Shown here: piece by piece, positions 1-5,360 of the stretch | Numbering within the stretch: the stretch's first letter is position 1 | How the letters are laid out: the number at the start of each line of letters is the position of its first letter | Assembly (NCBI GenBank): GCA_019308145.1 | Contig: JAFDIG010000164.1 | Coordinates: 1 to 5,360, forward strand | From: Deltaproteobacteria bacterium | GTDB lineage: Bacteria > Desulfobacterota > JAFDIG01 | Reading direction: 5' to 3' | DNA: 5,360 nt | Position numbers and translations under genes: made by a program | The notes under the pieces: generated by a model | Told to the model about the DNA's origin: nothing | Seen by the model: the letters and a program-made list of their open reading frames with translations, nothing else | Database searches by the model: none

Positions 1-921
1 GTGGGAATTTATCTTATAATGGAAAATCCTTTTAGCTCTAAAAAAGAAGAAGTTAAAAAAGAGGTTTTGCTTTTCGCTAATTTTAAACCTGAAAACCAGG
101 TAAAAATAGAGATAAGTTATGATAAAAAAAATGTATTGCTTAAAAAAAAGAATGATAAATGGTTATTAATAAAAAACGAAAAAGATTATCCTGCGGATGA
201 AAAAGCCGTAAAAGAGGTTTTAGATAAAGTTAAGAACTTTAATAAAAAAGATATTATATCTAAAAACCCCAAAAAACAGAAATTATTTGAAGTTACCAAG
301 GGAAAAGGTGTTGAAGTTAAAATCTTTGATAAAAATAACAAGATGACAGCTCACTTCTTTGTTGGAAAAGCAGCTCCTGATTTTTTTTCTACCTATGTTC
401 GCAAGGAAGGATCAAGTGAAGTTGTAGTTGCTAAAGGATATCTACCTTCTGTTTTTAAAAAAGAAGTAAATGATTGGAGGGATAAGCAGATATTTAAATT
501 TGATAAAGAAAATGTAGCAAAGATATCGATAAAATCAAAAGAAAAAGAGATAGTTTTGATTAAAGCTGATACGGGAAAATGGAATATCGTCAAACCAGAG
601 AAGATGAAAGCAGAAAAGAAGAAGGTATATGAGTTTTTACGTGAGATATCTGATCTAAAAGCAATTAGTTTCCCTGATGAAGAGATAACAGAAGAAAAGG
701 CAGGTTTAAATAAACCAGAGTATACCATCAAATTAGACCTTATTACTAATAAAAAACATACACTTTTGATAGGTAAAAAGACAAAAGATACACGTTATTA
801 TGTGAAGTCTGATACCTCACCATATATAATGTTACTTTCAGAATATATGGTCAAAGAGTTAACACCTGATATAAAAGAATTAAAAGTTAAAAAGGAAAAG
901 AAGGAGAACAAAAAGAAATAA
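1..921 (+). CDS. DUF4340-family protein, 5'-truncated by the window edge
   Basis: The reading frame is open from base 1 to TAA at 919-921 (306 codons). It resembles DUF4340 proteins, which are often encoded beside gliding-motility-type (GldF/GldG-like) ABC-2 transporter genes and are normally anchored by one N-terminal membrane helix. The protein contains two similar halves, about residues 34-150 and 172-285. Each has a beta-rich start with a Trp in a KW(L/N)I context (W54, W194), a helix, and a later F/L-(V/I)-G-K strand (GK at 122-123 and 258-259). The linker NDWRDKQIFKFD (157-168) is typical of the family. The tail is very Lys-rich. The first codons, VGIYLI if GTG is read as Val, look like the end of a membrane helix, so the true start probably lies upstream and the GTG at base 1 is not the start. 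It is unrelated to the lysine operon downstream. The exact role is unknown; family assignment is fairly sure. Confidence 0.75.
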   Translation: MGIYLIMENPFSSKKEEVKKEVLLFANFKPENQVKIEISYDKKNVLLKKKNDKWLLIKNEKDYPADEKAVKEVLDKVKNFNKKDIISKNPKKQKLFEVTKGKGVEVKIFDKNNKMTAHFFVGKAAPDFFSTYVRKEGSSEVVVAKGYLPSVFKKEVNDWRDKQIFKFDKENVAKISIKSKEKEIVLIKADTGKWNIVKPEKMKAEKKKVYEFLREISDLKAISFPDEEITEEKAGLNKPEYTIKLDLITNKKHTLLIGKKTKDTRYYVKSDTSPYIMLLSEYMVKELTPDIKELKVKKEKKENKKK

Positions 922-926
922 GTTAC

Positions 927-948
927 TTTTATATAAAGTTATATAAAA
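927..948 (+). terminator. AT-only inverted repeat after the DUF4340 gene, possible weak terminator
   Basis: TTTTATATAA (927-936) is the exact reverse complement of TTATATAAAA (939-948), only 5 bases after the stop codon. A run of five T follows at 954-958. A second small stem, AAAAGA/TCTTTT (965-970 and 974-979), runs into a T tract ending at 982. The stems contain almost no G or C, so intrinsic termination would be weak. The position suits the end of the upstream transcript, but this is inference. Confidence 0.3.
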
Positions 949-984
949 TCTCATTTTTATGGTTAAAAGAATTTCTTTTTTTAG

Positions 985-1013
985 TTGACTCAAAAATATT
1001 TGGATGTTATAGA
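985..1013 (+). promoter_or_regulatory. Candidate distal sigma70-like promoter (P1)
   Basis: TTGACT at 985-990 is separated by exactly 17 bases from TATAGA at 1008-1013, with a TG at 1005-1006 forming an extended -10. Transcription would start near 1020 and give a leader of about 270 nt before lysW, or a separate short RNA. The region is AT-rich, so chance matches to -10 boxes are common. The -35, spacing and extended -10 together make this a reasonable candidate. Confidence 0.4.
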
Positions 1014-1059
1014 AAACGGAAATTCAGTAGATAATAATCATGGAGAATAAGGAAAGACT

Positions 1060-1164
1060 TAATTAAAAAAATTTTTTAAAAAAATTTCAGGTATACAAAA
1101 AATATAATATAATAATTAAATATAATAAAATTATAAAAATAAGAAATTTTCCTTTAATTTTAAA
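1060..1164. other. Very AT-rich tract with A/T runs upstream of the proximal promoter
   Basis: Except for a few bases (for example near 1088-1096 and 1151-1152) this stretch is A and T. It includes runs A7 (1065-1071), T6 (1072-1077) and A7 (1078-1084). The 20 bases just before the -35 box at 1165 alternate A and T tracts in the way of an UP element, the binding site of the RNA polymerase alpha C-terminal domain. It may be intrinsically bent or easily melted. No gene was seen in it on either strand. Confidence 0.35.
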
Positions 1165-1193
1165 TTGACAAAATCACTCTTAACTTATTTAAT
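1165..1193 (+). promoter_or_regulatory. Proximal sigma70-like promoter (P2) of the lysW operon
   Basis: A perfect -35 box TTGACA (1165-1170) is followed, after a 17-base spacer, by TTTAAT (1188-1193), five of six matches to the -10 consensus. AT tracts lie directly upstream. Transcription would start near 1200, giving a 5' leader of about 88 nt that contains the candidate leader ORF and hairpin. It is the best promoter in the window and is correctly placed for the lysW-X-Y-Z-J operon. Confidence 0.65.
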
Positions 1194-1224
1194 CTGTCTT
1201 TAAGAACGGGATTATCCAAAACCA

Positions 1225-1266
1225 ATGAAGTTATTGTTTCATAAAAGAGATATTTTTATGAAGTAA
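1225..1266 (+). CDS. Candidate 13-codon Lys/Arg-rich leader peptide
   Basis: ATG at 1225 opens a short frame reading MKLLFHKRDIFMK, followed by two consecutive TAA stops (1264-1266 and 1267-1269). Three of its 13 codons are Lys and one is Arg, including an adjacent Lys-Arg pair at codons 7-8. It lies between the proximal promoter and the lysW ribosome binding site, about 25 nt from the predicted transcript start, the usual place for a leader peptide of an amino-acid operon. Codons 3-13 and both stops coincide with the stem-loop at 1231-1269. Against it: no good Shine-Dalgarno site precedes the ATG (only a GGG at 1208-1210, 14 nt away), and Lys codons are common in AT-rich DNA. The sequence is observed; translation and a sensing role are inference. 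Confidence 0.35.
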   Translation: MKLLFHKRDIFMK

Positions 1267-1269
1267 TAA
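1231..1269 (+). promoter_or_regulatory. Stem-loop in the lysW leader, just before the ribosome binding site
   Basis: Bases 1231-1246 pair with 1254-1269 around a 7-base loop (GAGATAT). This gives 16 consecutive pairs, of which 14 are Watson-Crick and two (1236/1264, 1237/1263) are G-U wobbles. The inner nine pairs (TTCATAAAA/TTTTATGAA) are perfect. Both imperfections are allowed in RNA, which favours an RNA structure over a DNA operator, although an operator is possible. It ends 6 bases before the AGGAGGTG site. No adequate U-run follows, so it is not a simple terminator. It could affect lysW translation, mRNA stability or processing, or be opened by a ribosome on the overlapping leader ORF. 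Confidence 0.5.
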
Positions 1270-1275
1270 AACGAG

Positions 1276-1283
1276 AGGAGGTG
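1276..1283 (+). promoter_or_regulatory. Very strong ribosome binding site of lysW
   Basis: AGGAGGTG is fully complementary to the usual anti-Shine-Dalgarno end of 16S rRNA and sits 5 bases before the lysW ATG. It is the best site in the window. lysX, lysY and lysZ have shorter purine matches and non-ATG starts, so the carrier protein is probably made in excess over its enzymes. Confidence 0.8.
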
Positions 1284-1288
1284 TTTTT

Positions 1289-1456
1289 ATGGTACACTGC
1301 CCTGAATGTGATGCTGAAATCGATATTGAACCTGAAGATGTTGATATAGGAGAAATCATTGATTGCCCTGAATGTGGAGCAGAATTAGAGGTTATCAATG
1401 ATGACCCGTTGGAGTTGGCTTTAGCTCCAGAAGAAGAAGAAGATTGGGGAGAGTAA
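1289..1456 (+). CDS. lysW: LysW, amino-group carrier protein for lysine (or arginine) biosynthesis
   Basis: This 55-residue acidic zinc-ribbon protein carries the growing intermediate during lysine biosynthesis from alpha-aminoadipate. The substrate's amino group is joined to the side-chain carboxyl of the C-terminal Glu, which protects it and gives the enzymes a handle. Diagnostic features are two CPEC knuckles (Cys4/Cys7 and Cys26/Cys29) for zinc, the AELEV segment (31-35), and the conserved C-terminus EDWGE (51-55). The length matches the family (about 54 residues). The ATG follows an almost perfect ribosome binding site, so the start is secure. Twenty-two residues are Asp or Glu, and there is no Lys or Arg. 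The two CPEC codon sets lie in an identical 13-base repeat (1298-1310, 1364-1376). It is first in the operon, and lysX starts 2 bases after its stop. Confidence 0.95.
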   Translation: MVHCPECDAEIDIEPEDVDIGEIIDCPECGAELEVINDDPLELALAPEEEEDWGE

Positions 1457-1458
1457 AA

Positions 1459-2298
1459 TTGAAGATAGGGGTTTTGTGCTCAAGGATACGTGTAGAGGAA
1501 AAACTCTTATTTAATTCCTTTGAGCAACATGGTATCAAAATAGAAAAAATAGACGATCGTGATGTTATATTTGATTTAGAAAGATGTGATTGGGATTTTG
1601 ATGTGGTTTTGGAACGTTGTATTAACCATAGCAGAGCTCTATATGCACTTAGAATCCTTAACTCTTGTGGAATAAAAACAGTCAATTCCTATCATGTTGC
1701 TGATATATGTGGAAACAAATTCCTTACCAGTATGGCTCTTATTGAACATAATGTTCCCACTCCTAAAACTTATATCGCTTTTACACCTGAATCTGCACTT
1801 AAAGCTATTGAAGAGATAGGCTATCCTGTTGTTTTAAAACCAGCTGTTGGCTCTTGGGGTAGACTTCTCTCTAAGGTAAATGATAGAGAGGCAGCAGAAG
1901 CTCTTTTGGAACATAAACAGATTTTAGGAAGTTACCATCACTCAATCTACTATATTCAAGAATATATTGAAAAACCTCAAAGAGATATACGTTCTTTTGT
2001 AGTAGGTGATGAGACAATATGCGCTATCTATCGAGTTTCATCACACTGGATAACAAATACAGCTCGTGGTGGAAAGGCAATTAATTGTCCTGTTACAGAT
2101 TCTTTAAATGAAATCTCTTTAAAAGCAGCTAAAGCAGTTGGTGGAGGGGTTCTTGCTATTGATCTTTTTGAAACATCTAATGGTTTATTGGTAAATGAGG
2201 TAAATTATACAATGGAGTTCAGAAATAGTATTAGCGTAACAGGAGTAGATATTCCAGGGAAAATAGTTGATTATGTGTTAGAGGTAGGAAAAGGGTGA
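1459..2298 (+). CDS. lysX: LysX, ATP-dependent LysW--alpha-aminoadipate ligase (RimK/ATP-grasp family)
   Basis: This cytoplasmic enzyme uses ATP to join the amino group of alpha-aminoadipate (Glu in ArgX forms) to the C-terminal Glu of LysW. From TTG at 1459 it has 279 residues, close to Thermus LysX. ATP-grasp landmarks are VVLKPAVGSWGRLL (124-137) with the glycine-rich loop GSWGR, IQEYIEKP (166-173), HWITNTARGG (196-205), and the metal ligands in AIDLFE (Asp235) and VNEVN (Glu247, Asn249). The start at 1459 is preferred because GGGGAG (1446-1451) lies 7 bases upstream and the protein then begins KIGVLCSRIR, as in the family. The in-frame TTG at 1444 would overlap lysW and add five atypical residues. 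NTARGG matches Thermus LysX as I remember it, favouring aminoadipate, but a dual Lys/Arg enzyme cannot be excluded. The end overlaps lysY by 4 bases. Confidence 0.93.
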   Translation: MKIGVLCSRIRVEEKLLFNSFEQHGIKIEKIDDRDVIFDLERCDWDFDVVLERCINHSRALYALRILNSCGIKTVNSYHVADICGNKFLTSMALIEHNVPTPKTYIAFTPESALKAIEEIGYPVVLKPAVGSWGRLLSKVNDREAAEALLEHKQILGSYHHSIYYIQEYIEKPQRDIRSFVVGDETICAIYRVSSHWITNTARGGKAINCPVTDSLNEISLKAAKAVGGGVLAIDLFETSNGLLVNEVNYTMEFRNSISVTGVDIPGKIVDYVLEVGKG

Positions 2299-3329
2299 AA
2301 GTAACTGTTATTGGTGGCTCTGGTTATGTTGGGGGTGAGATCATAAGGCTTGTTTTATCTCACCCTGATCTTAATCTTTTTCAAGTTACATCTGAGCGTT
2401 TTGCTGGAAAACTTTTATATAAGGTTCATCCAAATCTGAGAAAAGCTACAAACCTGAAATTTATCTCTATTGAATCTTTATCTCCAACAGATATCCTGTT
2501 TTTAGCCCTTCCTCATGGGGAAGCTCAAAAAAATATAAAAAAGTATTTATCACTTGCTCCTATAGTTATAGATTTAAGCAGTGATTTCAGATTAAAAGAT
2601 GAAAAAGAATATGAAAAATGGTATGGGCATCCACATCTGCATCCAGAATTACTTAAAAAATTTGTCTATGGTTTGCCAGAAATCCACCGTGAAGAGATAA
2701 AAAAGTCAAAATGGGCAACAGGCACAGGCTGCCTTGCAATTGCTACAATCCTTGGGCTTTATCCTCTCTATAAAGAAAAATTGGTTTCAACCTCTGTTAT
2801 TGAAGGCAAAATCGGCTCTTCAGCAGGGGGAAACAAATTTTCATTAGCTACACATCATCCTGAAAGAAGTGGGGTAGTCAGATCATTTCAACCAACAGGA
2901 CATCGCCATACTGCTGAAATGATTCAGGAACTCTCATTTAATGGGGAAAAACCCTCTATCTCTTTTTCTGCAACCTCCCTCGATATGGTAAGAGGCATAC
3001 TCATTACTGCTCATTGCTTTCTTAATAAAGAGATAAATGAAAAGGATATCTGGTCATTATATAGGGATTATTATAAAAATGAGCCATTTATAAGGATCGT
3101 TAAGGAGAAAACAGGTATCTATCGTTATCCTGAACCAAAAATTCTTACTGGTTCAAATTTTTGTGATATAGGCTTTGAACTGGATCAAGAAAATAATAGG
3201 ATCGTTATTATGACTGCTATCGATAATATGACGAAAGGGGCAGCAGGAAACGGTATTCAGGTTTTAAATATTATGTGCGGTTTTCCTGAAAATAGGGGAC
3301 TGGAATTTTTAGGAATGCATCCAATATAA
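2295..3329 (+). CDS. lysY: LysY, LysW-aminoadipyl-6-phosphate reductase (ArgC-like)
   Basis: This NADPH-dependent reductase converts the acyl phosphate made by LysZ to LysW-bound aminoadipate semialdehyde, and is homologous to ArgC. The 344 residues begin with the Rossmann motif GGSGYVGGE (7-15), followed by TSERFAGK (32-39) in the cofactor region. VIDLSSDFRL (91-100) and YGLPEIHRE (125-133) are typical of the family. The catalytic Cys is Cys146 in ATGTGCLAIAT. GHRHTAEM (202-209) supplies the His base, and DNMTKGAAGNG (310-320) is the conserved late motif. GTG at 2295 overlaps the lysX stop as GTGA, with AGGA at 2286-2289 as binding site, so the two are probably translationally coupled. LysY rather than ArgC is called from the neighbouring lysW, lysX and lysZ; it may act on the Glu-derived intermediate too. 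Confidence 0.93.
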   Translation: MKVTVIGGSGYVGGEIIRLVLSHPDLNLFQVTSERFAGKLLYKVHPNLRKATNLKFISIESLSPTDILFLALPHGEAQKNIKKYLSLAPIVIDLSSDFRLKDEKEYEKWYGHPHLHPELLKKFVYGLPEIHREEIKKSKWATGTGCLAIATILGLYPLYKEKLVSTSVIEGKIGSSAGGNKFSLATHHPERSGVVRSFQPTGHRHTAEMIQELSFNGEKPSISFSATSLDMVRGILITAHCFLNKEINEKDIWSLYRDYYKNEPFIRIVKEKTGIYRYPEPKILTGSNFCDIGFELDQENNRIVIMTAIDNMTKGAAGNGIQVLNIMCGFPENRGLEFLGMHPI

Positions 3330-3364
3330 TCTATCAAAATAGGTTTGTTTTAATGGAGTAAGAG

Positions 3365-4168
3365 TTGATCGTTATCAAAGTAGGCGGAAGCAAAGGAATA
3401 GATTTAGATAAGTTCATAGATGATTTTGCTGAGATAATAAAATCAGGACAAAAAGCGATTTTAGTTCATGGTGGTTCTCATGAGACTAATATCATCTCAG
3501 AAAAATTAGGTAAACCACCTCTTTTTGTAACATCTATCTCAGGATATGAAAGCAGGTTTACTGACAGGGAAACCCTTGAAATATTTGAAATGGTCTATGC
3601 AGGAAAAATCAATAAAACCATAGTTGAAAAATTGATACAAAGAGGGATTAAGGCAGTAGGACTTTCAGGGATAGATGGAAAAATTCTATCTGGTCCACGA
3701 AAATCCACAATTCGTATTATTGAAAATGGAAAGAAAAAAGTTTTAAGGGGTGATTATACAGGGAAAGTAGAAAATGTAAACATTGAACTCTTAAACTTAT
3801 TGTTAGAAAATGGTTATATACCTGTAATCACACCACCAGCCATAAGTTATGAAGGAGAAGCAATAAATGTTGATGGTGATAGAGCTGCTGCTGTTTTAGC
3901 ATATAAATTAAAGGCTCAAAAACTTCTTATATTTTCAAATGTACCTGGTTTGCTTAAGGATCTTACTGATCCTGATTCTATTATAGAAAAAATAGATAAA
4001 AAAGATGTTGAAACATCAATGAACTTTGCTAAAGGAAGGATGAAAAAAAAGGTAATGGCTGCTATCGAAGCTTTACAAAATGGAGTTGAAGAAGTAATCT
4101 TTGCTGATGCAAGGATAAAAAGTCCTATTAAAAACGCCTTATCAGGGAAAGGAACTCATATTAAATAA
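3365..4168 (+). CDS. lysZ: LysZ, LysW-aminoadipate 6-kinase (ArgB-like amino acid kinase)
   Basis: LysZ phosphorylates the free side-chain carboxyl of LysW-bound aminoadipate with ATP, the step before LysY. It is an amino acid kinase family member like N-acetylglutamate kinase. The 267 residues show IKVGGS (4-9) with the phosphate-binding Lys5, VHGGSHETN (34-42), SRFTDRETLEIFEMV (63-77), GLSGIDGK (99-106), INVDGDRAAA (167-176) with Asp172 aligning to the catalytic Asp, SNVPGLL (191-197) and GRMKKKV (224-230) with Lys229 as probable second catalytic Lys. TTG at 3365 gives the family's usual N-terminus, with GGAG at 3355-3358 six bases before it. It is separated from lysY by 35 bases without a convincing terminator or promoter, so it stays in the operon. 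It may also serve an arginine branch. Confidence 0.93.
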   Translation: MIVIKVGGSKGIDLDKFIDDFAEIIKSGQKAILVHGGSHETNIISEKLGKPPLFVTSISGYESRFTDRETLEIFEMVYAGKINKTIVEKLIQRGIKAVGLSGIDGKILSGPRKSTIRIIENGKKKVLRGDYTGKVENVNIELLNLLLENGYIPVITPPAISYEGEAINVDGDRAAAVLAYKLKAQKLLIFSNVPGLLKDLTDPDSIIEKIDKKDVETSMNFAKGRMKKKVMAAIEALQNGVEEVIFADARIKSPIKNALSGKGTHIK

Positions 4169-5337
4169 TGATGAGTTTTGAAGAGATAAAAGAAAAAGAG
4201 GAGAGATACTCTACTGGAGTCTACCCTAAAAGGGATATTGTTATAAAAAAGGGAAAAGGTGCATATCTTTGGGATATTAACGGTAAAAAATATGTCGATT
4301 GCGTTGGTGGTCATGGAAGTGCTAATGTAGGTCATTGTAATCCTTATGTTGCATCTGCTGTTAAAGAACAGCTTGAAACCTTAACAAGTTGCACTGAAAT
4401 TTTTCTTTATGAAAAAAGAGCTTTATTGCTTGAAGAACTCGCAAAAATTACACCTACGGGTATTGAGAAATTCTTTTTATGTAATTCAGGAGCTGAAGCA
4501 AATGAAGCTGCTTTTAAATTTGCAAGGATGTTAACAGGAAAAAATGAAATCATTGCAACAGTAAAAGGTTTTCATGGAAGAACATTTGGTGCTTTATCCG
4601 CCACTTGGGAGAAAAAATATAGGGAATACTTTTATCCTTTAGTCCCTGGCTTTTCTCATATACCTTATAATAATCTGGATGCTTTAAAAGAAGCGGTAAA
4701 CGAAAATACAGCTGCTTTTATCATTGAAGTGATACAAGGAGAAGGAGGTATAAGGATTGGTGATGAGGATTACCTTCGAGGTGTTCAGAAATTTTTAAAA
4801 GAAAAAGGAGTCCTTTTCATAATAGATGAGGTTCAAACTGGTTTTGGGCGAACTGGAGCATGGTTTGCGTCTGATCTTTATGGCCTTGAACCTGATATAA
4901 TCACTATGGCAAAATCAATGGGAGGTGGTATCCCTGTTGGAGCTATGGGCATAGGAGCAAATCTTGAAAATGTAAAAAAGCTTTCTCATGGCTCTACCTT
5001 TGGTGGTAATCCTATTGCTGTTGCTTCTTCATTAGCTGTTATAAAGTTCATTAAGGATAATGATATTATTAATAAAACAAAAGAATTAGGCAGATATTTT
5101 ATAGAATCACTTAAAGAAATCAGTTCTCCTCTAATCCGTGAGGTCAGAGGAAAAGGGCTTATGATCGGGATAGAGATAAAAACAAAAGCTACTCCCTTCT
5201 TAAAAAAACTTGCTGACCAGGGTGTTTTGGCACTTCCAGCAGGAAGAAATGTCTTAAGATTTCTCCCTCCTTTAGTTATTGAAAAGGATGATATAGATTT
5301 TGTTGTAGAAAAAGTAAATAAGGTTCTAAAAGTTTAA
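4168..5337 (+). CDS. lysJ: LysJ, LysW-aminoadipate semialdehyde transaminase (class III, PLP-dependent)
   Basis: LysJ transfers an amino group, normally from glutamate, to LysW-bound aminoadipate semialdehyde to form LysW-bound lysine, and is related to acetylornithine aminotransferase (ArgD). The 389 residues show the class III pattern: NSGAEANEAAFKFAR (106-120) for the cofactor phosphate, FHGRTFGALSAT (135-146), IIDEVQTGFGRTG (218-230) with Asp220 contacting the PLP ring nitrogen, Lys249 in TMAKSMGGG as the Schiff-base Lys, HGSTFGGNP (274-282), and RFLPPL (364-369). The start is either ATG 4168, sharing one base with the lysZ stop (TAATG), or ATG 4171. No well-spaced ribosome binding site is seen (AAAGGAA at 4148-4154 is far), so re-initiation after lysZ is likely. 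From sequence alone ArgD would be an alternative; the operon supports LysJ. Confidence 0.9.
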   Translation: MMSFEEIKEKEERYSTGVYPKRDIVIKKGKGAYLWDINGKKYVDCVGGHGSANVGHCNPYVASAVKEQLETLTSCTEIFLYEKRALLLEELAKITPTGIEKFFLCNSGAEANEAAFKFARMLTGKNEIIATVKGFHGRTFGALSATWEKKYREYFYPLVPGFSHIPYNNLDALKEAVNENTAAFIIEVIQGEGGIRIGDEDYLRGVQKFLKEKGVLFIIDEVQTGFGRTGAWFASDLYGLEPDIITMAKSMGGGIPVGAMGIGANLENVKKLSHGSTFGGNPIAVASSLAVIKFIKDNDIINKTKELGRYFIESLKEISSPLIREVRGKGLMIGIEIKTKATPFLKKLADQGVLALPAGRNVLRFLPPLVIEKDDIDFVVEKVNKVLKV

Positions 5338-5340
5338 AGA

Positions 5341-5360
5341 ATGAAAGAATCTCTCGATCT
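5341..5360 (+). CDS. Possible start of the next operon gene, cut by the window end
   Basis: ATG at 5341, four bases after the lysJ stop, opens a frame reading MKESLDL to the window edge. There is no room for a terminator between, so the transcript should continue. Pathway logic would predict LysK, the M20-family hydrolase that releases lysine from LysW, and the start is compatible with its helical N-terminus. Seven residues cannot identify a gene, and the binding site before this ATG is weak, so the true start may lie beyond the window. Confidence 0.35.

Noticed and set aside
393..731. 112-codon open frame on the minus strand
   Set aside because: It lies wholly inside the DUF4340 gene, has low-complexity Ser/Phe-rich composition from reversed Lys-rich codons, and resembles no family.
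985..1050. TTG-started 21-codon frame in the intergenic region
   Set aside because: It overlaps the distal promoter boxes, lacks a ribosome binding site and matches nothing known.
1063..1087. A7-T6-A7 near-palindrome as an intrinsic terminator
   Set aside because: The stem would be A-U only with no G-C core; such runs are expected in this very AT-rich stretch.
1209..1217. GGATTATCC small palindrome as an operator
   Set aside because: At nine bases it is too short to claim, and no second copy was seen nearby.
1200..1288. Lysine riboswitch (L box) or T-box in the lysW leader
   Set aside because: The leader from the proximal promoter is under 90 nt with one AU-rich hairpin. It lacks the multi-helix junction of an L box and any conserved T-box sequence.
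1298..1376. 13-base direct repeat TGCCCTGAATGTG as a regulatory or mobile repeat
   Set aside because: Both copies encode the CPEC zinc knuckles of LysW in the same frame, so protein constraint explains them.
1444..1458. Five extra codons at the start of lysX (TTG at 1444)
   Set aside because: This start lies inside lysW with no usable binding site, while TTG 1459 has GGGGAG upstream and gives the normal LysX N-terminus.
1395..1685. 96-codon open frame on the minus strand
   Set aside because: It is antisense to lysW and lysX, whose protein motifs are unmistakable, and has no recognisable domain.

Overview
The window reads as a piece of bacterial chromosome, roughly two-thirds A+T by eye. Sigma70-like promoters, Shine-Dalgarno sites and a DUF4340-type envelope protein argue for a bacterium rather than an archaeon. 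The main content is an operon for amino-carrier-protein biosynthesis of lysine (and perhaps arginine). This is the LysW route known from Thermus/Deinococcus, from archaea such as Sulfolobus and Thermococcus, and from scattered other bacteria. The AT richness does not fit Thermus itself. An AT-rich, perhaps uncultured lineage is plausible, but the window cannot name it.

Layout. Positions 1-921 hold the 3' part of a DUF4340-family gene, cut at its N-terminus by the window edge. Positions 922-1288 are a long AT-rich intergenic region. It carries an AT-only inverted repeat, two candidate promoters (985-1013 and 1165-1193), a 13-codon candidate leader ORF rich in Lys/Arg codons (1225-1266), and a 39-nt hairpin (1231-1269) lying almost wholly within that ORF and ending on a second stop codon. 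A near-perfect ribosome binding site then precedes lysW (1289-1456, 55 aa). The operon continues with lysX (1459-2298), lysY (2295-3329), lysZ (3365-4168) and lysJ (4168-5337), all on the + strand and overlapping or closely spaced. An ATG at 5341 probably opens another operon gene that the window cuts off.

How the genes work together. LysX ligates the amino group of alpha-aminoadipate (or glutamate) to the C-terminal Glu of LysW. LysZ phosphorylates the bound substrate, LysY reduces it to the semialdehyde, and LysJ transaminates it to LysW-bound lysine (or ornithine). A LysK-type hydrolase should then release the product; it is not visible here but could be the truncated gene at 5341.

Most notable observations. 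(i) The leader ORF has 4 Lys/Arg codons in 13 and is built into a stem-loop just before the lysW ribosome binding site, so it is a candidate translation-sensing control element. (ii) LysW itself has no Lys or Arg at all in 55 residues, as if it could be made when the pathway's own products are scarce. Both are read from the sequence; their regulatory meaning is inference.
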